Origin: Gymnorhina tibicen
Lineage: Eukaryota > Chordata > Aves > Passeriformes > Artamidae
Assembly (NCBI GenBank): GCA_013399875.1
Contig: VXAZ01001831.1
Span: forward strand, 62,001 to 126,000
Length of the DNA stretch: 64,000 bases
Direction: 5' to 3'
In this document: piece by piece, positions 23,634 to 34,419 of the stretch
How the letters are laid out: each line of letters starts with the position of its first letter
Numbering within the stretch: position 1 is the stretch's first letter
Notes under the pieces: generated by a model
Seen by the model: only the letters and a program-made list of their open reading frames with translations
Databases searched by the model: none
Told to the model about the DNA's origin: nothing
Made by a program: the position numbers and the translations under genes

Positions 23634-25470
23634 ATGCTATGCCTGCTTGGGGTCACACTGTCAGTGCTGTGCCTGGTGTCCCCTGCACCACACACCACAG
23701 GCACAGCTTGCCCTGCCAGCGCCCTCTTCAAGGAAACCATCCAAGTCCTTCAGAAGCTAGGCTCTAAGGTTGGTCCATTTTCTCTGTGCCCCATGTCTGA
23801 CTTTCTGTGTTAGCAGGGAACTTACTAACCTGATTTTTACCAATCTCTTTCAGGGCAGCAGTGAAATTACGCCTCTGGTAAGATCTCTTTGTGGTTCAGT
23901 TCCCAATGCTGTGGGCTCGTGGGGTGGCTACTTGCTTTTTGAGAGGGAGGGGGAAAGCAGATGTTGTTACAGCCCATTCAGGATGCTCTTGTGCTCTTAA
24001 GTCAGGTCTTAGATGGCAGCCAAGTCACACTTTTGGCTTTTTGGGAGCACCATGGTGCGGTTATGTGTGCTGAGAGATCACGTGCAGGGCCATGCTCCCT
24101 CCAGAGTTATCAAAACAAGATCTCCCTAAAACATCAGTGCTCGGGGTTCTGCCTTCAGTATAGCAGTGCAAAACAGCTGGCTCCCAGACAGCACTGGTTA
24201 TCTCTCTTTTCACAGGTAGACTGTCTTCTAGAGTCAGATAGAGACAGGTACCTTACCACCATTGGAAAGTGGGGAACAGGCTGTTTCCCTGCCTTTTTGA
24301 GAAAAAAATACCCATGTTGTTAGAGACCAATGGCAGCAGTGGCAGCAGCAGTGCATTTTCTGGGGCAAGTCAGGAGAGGCAAAGCCCAGGTAGCAGCGCT
24401 GGAGGTTAAAGATTCTCCTAAGAATCACTGCCTTCCCATGCCTGAGTGAACTAAGGAGGCAATAAAAAACCAAATGGTGCCCAGTCCTGCCTAGTTCCAC
24501 CTCCACAGATGTACTCTGTCTAACTTTTGAAGGTAACGTCAGCCTTCAGCAGAAGGAAAGCACTGGTTTGCACGGTTGCTTCTCTACTCTACAGATTATT
24601 ATATAATTTTATAATAATTGTTATATAGTTTTGGCTTCAAATCATTGTGCAAAATTATTTCTTGTAGCAGGCATTTTGACTGCATTAATGTGATGGAATC
24701 TGTGCCAGGAATACAGTACAGAAAAGACAAAATTACTAAACTTTGTTATTCCAGAACAACACGATGGAGGCGGGAGGGAATGCAGCAACCTATCTGGAAG
24801 GATTTATTGAAGCCCTAAAAACCAGCAAAGAGAGTGTGGAGCAGAAACTCATAGTTCTGAACCTGCAGAAAATCCAGGCTTATGGAGAATCATGCATTGG
24901 GTGGACGGTATGTTTGGGCTGATTCCCTGCTCACTGTTTGCTGCTGCTTTAGAGGACCATGAAAGATTCTGTGGTTTTTCCTGGTTGCACTGAGAACAAG
25001 TGTCTGACCAAGGCACCCACTGCCTCCTGGTTGTGTGGCAATGGGAGCAGCTTCCAGACAGCAGCTGGCACTTGGCCGTGGCCCCTGTGCCTCCTCTGCT
25101 CTGGTCACCTCTTCCCAATGTCTCTTTGCTAAGACAAAGCCCATCACCCGAGGTGCCCCGGTGCAGGTGGGGACCAGAGCTCTGGCTGAGAAACAGCAGC
25201 ACAAGGTGCAACTTGTAAAACATTCCTCGGCCATTCAAACCCCAATATCTTCATGAGAGCCTTTGCGATCTTAAAATTAATTATTAAGAAAAAAAACTAG
25301 TCAGGGAACAGAATGTAACTTACATGTCCTGATTCTTTTCACTTCTCTCCTTTCAGTCTGCCCTCAAGGAACATCACTGGAAGGCAGTGGAAGAGTATGA
25401 CTTTTTCAATAATTTGGAATATTTGTTAAGGTTCCTGGGTCACAATGCCCTTCCAGAGGAAACAAACTAA
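23634..25470 (+). CDS. IL3: Cytokine gene B: IL-3-like short-chain four-helix cytokine
   Basis: Four exons, all phase 0: 23634-23768, 23854-23877, 24755-24907 and 25357-25470, giving 141 aa. All introns are GT-AG. A signal peptide of about 17-18 residues ends near LVSPAP. The mature chain has two cysteines, TAC before helix A and ESC before helix D, the pattern of mammalian IL-3 (one in exon 1, one late). Helix D reads EEYDFFNNLEYLLRFLG. One sequon, NNT, opens exon 3. Mammalian IL-3 splits this middle part over two exons (96 and 42 bp); here it is a single 153-bp exon. SALFKETIQVL in helix A and NLEYLLRFLG also resemble IL-5, so KK34/IL-5-like is the alternative. IL-3 promotes myeloid, mast-cell and basophil growth in mammals. 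Confidence 0.6.
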
Positions 25471-25559
25471 GCTTCAAAGGAGTTTGAGGCACCTGTCCAG
25501 ATTGCCAGAAGACTTCAGCTTAGCATATCTTCCTTCAAGCAACGCTATTGGGAGCTGTT

Positions 25560-25630
25560 ATTTATTTGGATCTTTATTATTATTTATTTATTCTATTTAT
25601 TCAGAGAAACTTCAAATTATTTATTTTTAC
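25560..25630 (+). promoter_or_regulatory. AU-rich element in gene B 3' UTR
   Basis: Several ATTTA pentamers (25560-25564, overlapping pair at 25582-25590, one near 25595, one near 25619) in a T/A-rich run about 90 nt after the stop. Less regular than the (ATTT)n run of gene A but placed equivalently, before the shared 3' UTR block. Confidence 0.8.
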
Positions 25631-25650
25631 AACAAAGAAATGCAATAATT

Positions 25651-25769
25651 ATTTGCTTTAAAAGAGTGCTGTGTAATGGTGTGTGAAGAGCTGCTCTGGG
25701 GATCCAGTTTGGGGGTTGTCGTCACACTATTTCTCTTACATGCTGTTCCAAGCCACAGCCCCGGGGCTC
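25651..25769 (+). other. Conserved 3' UTR block shared with gene A
   Basis: Counterpart of 14951-15067: begins ATTTGCTTTA, contains GTGCTGTGTAATGGTGTGTG and CCAAGCCACAGCC, ends GGGGCTC. One 2-bp length difference is visible. It is better conserved than most coding exons of the pair. Confidence 0.85.
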
Positions 25770-26141
25770 AGTTCTGCATCACCCAAGTGCTCTCAGAGGC
25801 AGGGCAAGGCCAGCCCGTGGGACAGAGCCATCCATGTTACCTAGCACCTCCACCTCCCCTCTAGGAGGTTGAGGCACCTCCAGGGGACATAAAAGGATGC
25901 ACTTCTTCAAATTATACCTAAATACTTCTTTTAACTGAAGACTCTTATTATGCCACAAATGCAGTGACAATCATTTTAAAATGTTGAAAATGTGAAGTAC
26001 AAATTGTGTAAGCATGACTGTTCTCATTACAGCTGTGTGCTGCTGGCAGAGGACTTGTACATTTTTTACGGTTAAGTATTTGGGAAACTTGTATGCAGAA
26101 TGCTATGAAATGTACCCAAACTCTTAACAGAATCTATGCAA

Positions 26142-26147
26142 AATAAA
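26142..26147 (+). terminator. Poly(A) signal of gene B
   Basis: AATAAA followed by TTTCCTGCACAAAG, the same end arrangement as gene A. This predicts a 3' UTR of about 700 nt. Confidence 0.75.
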
Positions 26148-26204
26148 TTTCCTGCACAAAGATAGAACTGGCAGTTTTTCTTTTGTGGCACATATAACAC
26201 AAGC

Positions 26205-26380
26205 ACACAAACATTTTATATATAAAAGTGTATTGCATTATATATAATATATATAAAATATGTAGTATGATATATATGTTTTAGATATAAAATATCTAGA
26301 TTGCATAATATTTGCTATATTATCTATATAATAAATTTTATAATATAAATATAAATATATATTTATAGTGATATAAGCAA
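26205..26380. repeat. AT-rich low-complexity tract
   Basis: An irregular run of TATA/ATAT words, nearly free of G and C, directly after gene B. Imperfect, so no unit can be given. Confidence 0.8.
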
Positions 26381-27789
26381 CATTCTATCTAAAAATAATT
26401 TAGATTGATTTAATCAATGTCTCCTACCAGTGAAGTCTGGACAGTGTCAGCAGGGTATTATATTCAGAAATCTTTAAGTTTATTATATAGCCTATAGATG
26501 AATGACAAGACATTGTGTAGAGGATCACCATCCTTAGGTCCAGATACCACCTAATACCACTAGTGTTTTCAAATTTGGGTAAAAATAGCACTGAAATAGT
26601 GCATCAGGATTAGTTTCTTTCTTTGCTTTTGCTTTTACTTTACAATGGAGATCTCCCTCCAGCATCTCTTCTTTTCCGTCCAGTTGGATATTCTGATTTC
26701 AGGAAGATTCACCCATGCAGAAGAAAGCAAAATGTGGCCGACAGGAAAAAAAATCCTTTTTGGGGCTCTGATGGGGAAACTAACAGGGACCATCAGGGTC
26801 GTTGGACATACACCTTCCCCTCTGAGGGGATTCTCCTACCAGAATATCACCTCCAGGAAGCAATCCAAACCCAGCTCATCATATTTATGTACTTTTGCAG
26901 GCATCACTGAATACCTGCAAAGAATTTCCCTAAGACACATGACTCATGGAGAATTTAGCAGAGAGCAATGGCTGTGCAAGCCATGGTGTGCCTGTGAGAT
27001 ACCCCGAACACCACATTATCTGCAGGAAAAGGCAGGTTGAAGAGGCAGGGAGATCCATGCTGGAATCTGCAAAGATCCCTTAAGGCAACCCACATGTTTG
27101 AAAAATTAGCCAGTTTCTGTAACAACACCTGAAGAAGAGTTTCTCGAGTGTGGGGGAAGAAAGAAACAGTAGTCACTGTATGAACAGGGAAAAAAACACA
27201 ACCCAGCAGTAGGTTCAGTCATCATCTCTCTGCCACAAAATAGTCAGGAATAAAACATTAACCAATACCTATAAAAATACAGAATGCAAAAAATAAAGGT
27301 TTGACATTTTTAGTGGCTTTAGATCAAAGCAGCTCACTCTGTAAGGGGATGAGAGGGCAGAAGGAAGGTGACCCTGGGTACATCAGTGCTTTGGAATGGA
27401 GCTTGTAATGCCTGTAAGGACATGACTGACGAGGAAACTGAGAGAACATTCTAGTCCCATTGCCCCCAGACTGGCACACAGCCTGCTGAAAAGCTGGTCT
27501 GAAAGGTTTGGTACTGACCTCCAGCTCAAAGGCTGAAAGCGCTTTGGGGAGCAGGAGCACAATCCTACACACTGCATCCAAAGCTGCTCTCTCCTTTGGG
27601 ACTGGGTGCAAAAGAGAGGAATAGTTATAACCTTCTGAGGAGGGAAGGAGCCATTATCCTGTGGGACGCAAGGGGAAAGCATAGAAAAAGTTTGCTTCCA
27701 AAGAATGTTTTACATTTGTTAGCAGAAATCTTCTGAGAGGGAGGCAAAGCAATGGGCCAGGACTACCGGGAAATGCTGTGGACCATTGC
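26381..27789. other. Intergenic between genes B and C, left part
   Basis: No gene recognised. An AP-1 site (TGACTCA, near 26940) is present but isolated. Confidence 0.5.
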
Positions 27790-28003
27790 TCACGGTGGGG
27801 AAGGAAGATGGGAAATGGTGGGACGCTGGAGCAGGCTGCCCTGAGAAGGTGGGGATGACCCATCCCTGGTCCAAGGCCAGTTTGGATGGGGCTTGGAGCA
27901 ACCTGGGATAGTGGAAGGTGTCCCTGCCCATGGCAGGAGACTGAGACTAGATCAACTTTAAGGTCACTTCTGACTGAAACTATTCTGTGATTCTATGATC
28001 CTA
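27790..28003 (+). mobile_element. CR1 LINE 3' fragment
   Basis: Plus-orientation CR1 3' end: 'GGTGGGGATGACCCATCCCT', 'TTTGGATGGGGCTTGGAGCA', 'TAGTGGAAGGTGTCCCTGCC' and a diverged terminus ending ATTCTGTGATTCTATGATCC. The left edge is approximate. Confidence 0.9.
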
Positions 28004-28109
28004 CAATAATGCTTCCCTTAGAACTGGCTGGGGAACAGCAGACATGCATACCCCCAGACGCTGCCTTCCCAATCATTTGCTCAAATACAAATAAAATTGT
28101 TATCACTAT

Positions 28110-28330
28110 TATTCATCTCCCCCAGGCGACCCCTCAGCCCTTAGGCTGGGGTAAGTCGCAGAGCACACAACCCCTCCTTGCTGCATTTGCCGCACGCACT
28201 CGGGCTGTGCCGAGGTTTGGCAAGCGTTTCTTCCCCAAAAGAGGGCCCCGAAGATGCGTGTGCAAGTGGCGGTGGCTGTTCTCTAGGTGGCAGCCCTAGC
28301 CCGTCCTCCGCCACAGCGCTGGCATCAGCC
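28110..28330. promoter_or_regulatory. GC-rich patch with CTCF motif: candidate insulator
   Basis: A short GC- and CpG-rich island in otherwise AT-rich intergenic DNA between genes B and C. It contains CTCTAGGTGGCAG (within 28280-28294), which fits the CTCF core consensus at all but two outer positions. A weaker candidate, AAAGAGGGCCCC, lies near 28239. In human, a CTCF/cohesin insulator lies between IL3 and CSF2; the position here is equivalent. Motif seen, function inferred. Confidence 0.55.
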
Positions 28331-31189
28331 AGAGGAGACCAATAAAAAGAAGGGCTGCCTGTGAGCTACTCTCTCAGGTTTTTAATCATCTTTTCTCAGT
28401 ATTACTCCAAAGAGCTCAGAGGTGTCACAGAAACGTGAAGGAAGATTTCAGATGAGCTATTTTCTGAATGAGTCTGAAAAGGGGCTTGTACGCCTCAGTT
28501 CCCCTGCAGTGCCCAAACCCACTGATAAGGCATCCCCTAGGAGTACAACTCTCAGGCTTTAACGTTAAATATTTTTCACCACTTTGAGAGATTTGGTGTT
28601 CTGTTTGTTTATCCCAGCTTCTCAAAACTCCCTGTGCCAACATCCTTGAAAACTCTTCAGCTGGTTAAAAACATGAGCAGTCCTGTTTAGAGTATTTTTG
28701 GTATAAAACATGTTTTTATCAAAATCAGTAGGTCAAAAGGGTTTAATAAAGCACAGCAGATTCTCACCTCTCATTACAGAAAGAGTTAAAAGGAAAACAA
28801 CTCTGTCAGGCCCCATAGTTTCTAAGAGAAGGCTGGCTTTGAGCAGGAGTCAGTGCAGGCATGAGGGCTCAGCACTGACATCCGGCCACTGCAGCATCAC
28901 CGAAAGATGCATCCTGTGCACAGGGAGCTGCTCTCTCTGAGCACGAGCCTATTGATAACATCTTGCTACTTCTCTCCAGCAGCTTCAAAGCTACTTGACA
29001 TTAAGTCACGGTATGTTTTCCAGGTGGGCGTATATTAAAAGGAGTGACACTGTTCCAAAAGGTATCTGGTGCAAAAATATTCAATAAATGGGTTTAGAAG
29101 GCGTCATTATTGCCTAATGGCTTAGGTGAACATACAGCCCACATAGGGCTTTGTGCCTGGTGGGTCTGGTTATTAAATCCTTGTACACACTAAGGTGGTG
29201 GTTGAACCTCTTGCCCACAGCTGGGGCAAATGATCCAGACAGAAGTGGGAGAAGGTAAAGGAGACTGTCCTTTCCTGATTTCTCCCACCTCCAGAGGTGA
29301 GGAGCAGAATGGGCTTCTTTATGTTACCAACAGATACTGAAACTCATATAGGAGAAAGTACAAAGGCATTTTAGTTGATTATTTACATGTTTTGCATCTT
29401 TTGGTGTGCCAGTTTAGCACATTTAAACCATCATCTCGGTAACTCATTTTTACTCTACCTCAGGTCGTCAGTTGAAAAGAGATGCCCAAAGCTACTTGGT
29501 CTCGCAACAGCCTGGTTGGGAAATGAGGGGGCCTGGACACCAACAGACCAAGGGCAGCTTGATAGTAAAATTTTGCCCTTTGAGAGAATGATTCAAGCCT
29601 CTCATCAGAGAGCTCAACCAAAGCAGTGCTGGAAAGTGCAGCCATGACAATAATTTCCCATGTGCTTTTTGCTACAAGAACCTTTCACATAGCACTGGAA
29701 AATGTAAATAACTTCTCCAGTTTGCAAAGCAGATAAATGAACAGTGAATAATGTGGCCATGGTTAACATGCAGACTTGTTTTTATAGTAGGGACAACCCA
29801 AAACATACTCAGACAAAGAACTTAGAACATCACCCAGTCTCAAATATTCATATTAGTAGTAGTAGTAGTAGCAGTAGTATTGTTGTTACTATTATTATTT
29901 AGAAGACTATCCAGAAGAAAACATATCCCTGACTCAACACAAAATTTCCCTAATCAAATCCGGAAAAACCCATCTAGCGACTCTGTGGTTTGTCAGACAT
30001 TTTCTATGAGACTACATACCTAAAAATCAAATATTGACTTAGAATAGAAACTGGGCTATACAGGAAATGTTTAGGAGAGACTCTAATACCAGCTGGCCCA
30101 GGCTGACAGGGATATTGGCAAAGCTTGGTGCTCTAGCTGGGAGCTTGGCTCTTCCCTCACCCTTTCCAAAGAGCACTTGCCAAGCATGTTGTTTCTGGCA
30201 CTGAACAGGGAGCTCCTCCCAGCTCTCTGATGGAGCCAGGGCTGTTCCTGAACACAGAACAAGGTGAGGCAGCCGAGGTGTCCTGGGGAAAGTTATGAAA
30301 CCTCCCACTGCACTGCCAGGCATGGTTGGCACCAATGACGATGATTAGTGATTTCCCTTTTCTTGGCGGCCAGAAATAACTTCACACTCAGAGCTCCCTT
30401 GATGACACTTCTTTTATTAGCTGTAACATTAATTGCTACCTAGCATAGAACAAATTACCCTTTTTTGTCTTTAGAGCTGCATTGCCTTCATGTTTGGAAG
30501 AGAACTTCCTCATGTGTTCACTCTGAGCTGATTGTGCTGGGAGAGCCGTAGTTACTCTGAAAGCTGGGAGAGCCCTGGCTCCCCTCCTGTGGGACACTGG
30601 GGTCCCACCCCAAAGTATCTCTGACATGCCACCACAAAATGTGGCACTGTCCTTGCAGCCCCTCTTGTCACTTACTATCATGTCCCCATGTAAAATCACC
30701 TCACGACCTTTGGGAAGTGTTGCATAAGAGCCCAAGTATCATTAATGAAGACGCAAACATTCCTCGCCCCATGAGAAGGAGAAGCTGCAGTTGCCAGCTG
30801 AGACTGCAGATTTGCACAGCACTGTCATATAAATTAATTATGCCAGGGTAAAATCCAGCTCTCACACTTACTAATTACGATGAACAAACAGCCTACTGTT
30901 TTCTTTACAGGTCAAAGAGAAGATACTTGCTCTAGAAAAGCAGTCAGATTTGCAAGGCTGCTATACATGTCTGTGCTCCCCCTGCTCACACATGCTCACC
31001 CAAGTCACACTGCAGGGAAGTAGATGATTAATTAGGTCCTGTGGGCTCCCTCTTTAGCTGATATTAGCTCCAGAGGCGCTGAAATCTTTGAAGTGCAAAA
31101 ATTTACAGCAATATAAGATCTAGTCTTACCTGAGGGGAAGCAATCCCTTTCATGGCTGCGTTACTACAAGTTTCCTCAAATATTTTCCT
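28331..31189. other. Intergenic between genes B and C, right part
   Basis: No gene recognised. It holds a trinucleotide microsatellite (29851-29900). Orthologous mammalian DNA carries T-cell and mast-cell enhancers for IL3 and CSF2, but no composite NFAT/AP-1 array is obvious here. Confidence 0.5.
29851..29900. repeat. (TAG)n / (TTA)n trinucleotide microsatellite
   Basis: A run of TAG units with one GCAG interruption, grading into TTG and ATT units. Confidence 0.85.
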
Positions 31190-31462
31190 GGATAGGACAA
31201 AGGAGAATGGCTTCAAACTGACAGAGGGCAGAGTTAAATTGGATGTTGGGAAGAACTTCTTCCCTGTTAGGGTTGTGAGGCCCTGGCACAGGTTGCCCAG
31301 AGAAGCTGTGGCTGCCCCATCCCTGGAAGTGCTCAAGTTCAGACTGGATGGGGCTCTGGCCAACCTGGTCTAGTGGAAGGTGTCCCTGGCCATGGCAGGA
31401 GGTTGGAACAAGATGATCTTTAAGGTCCCTTCCAAATCAAACCATTCTATGCTTTTATGATT
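31190..31462 (+). mobile_element. CR1 LINE 3' fragment upstream of gene C
   Basis: Well-preserved CR1 3' region: a frame reading LTEGRVKLDVGKNFFPVRVV followed by RPWHRLPREAV, then 'GGTCTAGTGGAAGGTGTCCC', and the end 'AAGGTCCCTTCCAAATCAAA' to 'CATTCTATGCTTTTATG'. It ends about 225 bp before gene C's TATA box. Confidence 0.92.
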
Positions 31463-31640
31463 TTGTTGTTCTTTTACAATATTTGTGCCCTTACACATCA
31501 CTTTTTCTTGCATTAAAGCATTGCTCTGAAGTTAGAAGCTTTAGGAAATTTACCAGAACTTTAATCATAAAAGTTTCTCAAATCAGATATGCTGATAATT
31601 CAACTGCTCAAGTTGTCGTTGTTTTCTGATTTGAATGATT

Positions 31641-31697
31641 TATGAATGAGATAAGATAGTAATCACATCCTGCACTTACTCATCTTCTTTATATAAG
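31641..31697 (+). promoter_or_regulatory. Promoter of cytokine gene C (CLE0-like plus TATA)
   Basis: GAGATAAGATAGTAATCACA then TCCTGCACTTACTCA (31648-31682) is a diverged version of the GAGATATTAATCATTTCCTG element of genes A and B. TTTATATAAG (31688-31697) is the TATA box, about 90 bp before the start codon. The GATAAGATA overlaps a GATA-factor site absent from A and B. Confidence 0.65.
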
Positions 31698-31786
31698 CCA
31701 GCTTCCTATCTGCCAAGAGAGAAGAGCTTGAATTTAAAGCCCTTTTCAGATAACAACGGTCAAGCTCCCAAATTAACACCTTTAAA

Positions 31787-33962
31787 ATGCATCCTCACGT
31801 ATTCCTGCTACTATTGAGTTCTGGGGTGTCCAGTTACTTTCTCCCTCTGAAGGAAATGCCTCATCTGTTGAACGAGACTAAATACTTGCTAATCGATGAA
31901 ATGCTTTGTTTGCTTGAGGCTGAAAAAGAGCCCATAAATGTAAATCATTTCCTCGCTTCCCTCACACCAGATTTACTTTTTGAGATTATTTCCAATATGT
32001 GACTAACAGATTTCTGTTGTTTCCAGGAGAAGTTCTTCAGACCGCTTCACATAAAGGTAAGAACCTGTTGTTTCCATTCTATTATTATCAGCCAGAATCT
32101 CCAAAGGGAACTTGGAGCATAACCTCTGGCATAGCAAGTCTGAGGACATTTAAAGCAAGCAGTAATTGCTGCAGATGTAAGTGGTGTCCCAAAACACTGA
32201 TGCATTGTCATATTTTTAAAAGATTATGAGAACATGGCTAGTAACCATTCTAATTGCTACCAAAGATAATTATGCCCTACCTCAAATTCTATCAGTTCTT
32301 TTTAATGTTTTTCCAGAGAAAAACATTTCTGTTGGTGATTGCAAAGTCTGGTCTTCAAATGACTGGCAATATAAAGAAAATGGTTAAAGTAGCTCTCTCT
32401 AAGTGTCCTACTTCCAAAGCAAAGACAAAATAAATCACTCTCTGACTTAGATGGAATGGAATCAAATTCCAAATGTGGTCACATCCACCACTGACAGAAA
32501 CTGGACCCTTCTTATTTCAAAGTTTCCAGCTATAATAGTTATGGAAACTGTCCTTATAACACTTCTTAAAAGAAGGTATAAGAGGAAATCCTAAAAAGAA
32601 TAAAAGAAGTTTGGATTTCCAGAGAAAAATGGCATATTCAATATGATTTATTAACAGTTCTTTTAAGAAAGAAAAGTCTTCTTGTTGCAAACTAGAATGC
32701 TGTATATTTTCCTTTTTTCTCCTAGAAACTAAGCTGTGCACATAATAACACCGAAATATTTATTCATGAACTAAAAAAGATTCCCAGGTGGATGTGCATG
32801 AGAAAAGTGGAGAAAGATATGCAAAGTCTAGAAAAAATCTGCTACATTTTGAAGGTAAGCTTTTACAATTTGTTTGATTTGAGTTTCAAACATTTTTCTT
32901 GTAAATATCCATTTATCCAGGGTTTTTAACATCAGGTGATTTACCACTCTCACTTTTTAGCAAAGAAATTATCACTCATTTTTAATTTTGAACCAGCTAG
33001 AGCCCCAGGGAAGGATACCAAGCTTTCCCTCTCATGCACAAATTCATTCTTATGGAGACCATATCAATATAGTTCAGTTACACCTCCAGTAATGAAGATT
33101 ATTTACTAGGTTCAATTAATAATGATCTGTACAGCTTGTCCTTCAGGAAGGACAAGGCAGTTAATAGCAGAAAAGAGAGATCAGAAATACTACAGAGAAA
33201 AGGATCTGTCTTCTGAATCCAAAAGAGAGAAAGACAGAGAAATTAAGGGGATAGAAAATAGGGTTTGCATGGACCAGTGGCTGAATTTCCAACAATAACT
33301 GTGTTTAGGTAATTCCCTGGAACAGAGAAACAGGCTTTAGGAAGAAAACCAGATAAGCATCAACTTTCTATCTATTGCAGCTGCAGAATAAGCCATGTCT
33401 AAGTCTATCATCCAACCAACACATGCTTCATACTGCTGCAGCTGGGATTGTGCTGGGACCCAGCCAGTGTCCCACACTCCCTCATGGTCCCCAGGATTTG
33501 GTATTGTGAGAGAAATGTTTTTGACCTTCTTCCAGATGGGCAGATGACTCCTCTGCCCCTCAAAAACACCACAGAAAAGTCTGCAGTACTGTGAAAGTCA
33601 AAGAGAAATAGCTAATGACTAACAATTTCTAAGAATTGTGTGAAATGGTTTTGGGGGTGTGAAGGGAGCATCCTGCTCCATCCCAGTGAGCTGAGACAGA
33701 ATGTGCAGCATCTGTAACTCATGCATCAGTACCTCCTTTTTGCTCTTAGAAATCTTCATCCAGCGACAAGAGATGCTTAGAGAAGGCAAAAACTAATTTC
33801 TCGCAATTTAAAGAGAGTCTGCAAGAATTCTTGAGATGGGTCAATGAGAAGCTGGACTGCAGCAGTGTTGGGAGAAGCGAGTTGGGTTTGTACCTGGATG
33901 GCAAATGCAGCTGCCGTGACCCCACCGAGGCTTGGGCTAGGGAGGAGTGGCCCAGGCAGTGA
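31787..33962 (+). CDS. CSF2: Cytokine gene C: GM-CSF-like four-helix cytokine
   Basis: Four exons, all phase 0: 31787-31939, 32027-32056, 32726-32854 and 33750-33962, giving 194 aa. Introns are GT-AG; donor 1 is the weaker GTAAAT. Residues 1-16 form a signal peptide (VFLLLLSSGVSS). Cysteines in KLSC (position 4 of exon 3), KIC (end of exon 3), KRC (exon 4) and LDC after helix D match the four cysteines of mammalian GM-CSF; helix D reads FSQFKESLQEFL against FESFKENLKDFL. Extra cysteines occur in exon 1 (MLC), exon 3 (WMC) and the tail. Sequons: NET, NNT, NFS. Position next to P4HA2 with the same relative orientation as human CSF2 supports the call. The C-terminus runs about 33 residues past the expected end. 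The cysteine spacing WMC...KIC also recalls IL-13, so an IL-4/IL-13-like origin is the alternative. Confidence 0.6.
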
Positions 33963-34396
33963 GGGGCTGGGTGAGAAGGGGAGGGGGAAATATGGCTGTT
34001 ACAAAGCAGAGTCTTTGCTAAATAATGCAAATATTCTATGCTAATTAATGTTCATTTTTGCTGGCTAATGCAAAGAGGCAAATTAAAACTGTACATAGCA
34101 ATTAAAGTTTCATATAACAAGTATGGCCAAGTCTCATAATTTATTTTGTGTGGTTATCAAATGTGAAGCGTCTTATGTCACCAGGGTTTTACGGTATAAG
34201 GATATATGCATGTGTGGGGATTGCACAAAAGGAACAGAAAGCCCAACAGTGACCCACAAACCAGGAGATCCAGCACAACCCCCAGGAGGGTGGAAGAGAC
34301 CCAACACCCACCATTCCATGTGCTTTAACCCCCAGCACAAAATTCACACTTTCAGTTTCCACTGCTTTATGATAAGCTTTAACATGAACCTGACTT

Positions 34397-34402
34397 AATA
34401 AA
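34397..34402 (+). terminator. Probable poly(A) signal of gene C
   Basis: AATAAA about 435 nt after the stop. ATTAAA at 34101-34106 is an alternative. Unlike genes A and B, the interval has only an isolated ATTTA (about 34138) and no AU-rich cluster. Confidence 0.5.
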
Positions 34403-34419
34403 CCTTGAGGTTCCATATG

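Noticed and set aside
32316..32387. Possible extra exon in intron 2 of gene C (CCAG acceptor, frame KNISVGDCKVWSSNDWQYKEN)
   Set aside because: The donor would be the non-consensus gttaaag, and adding it breaks the four-exon, phase-0 plan shared with genes A and B.
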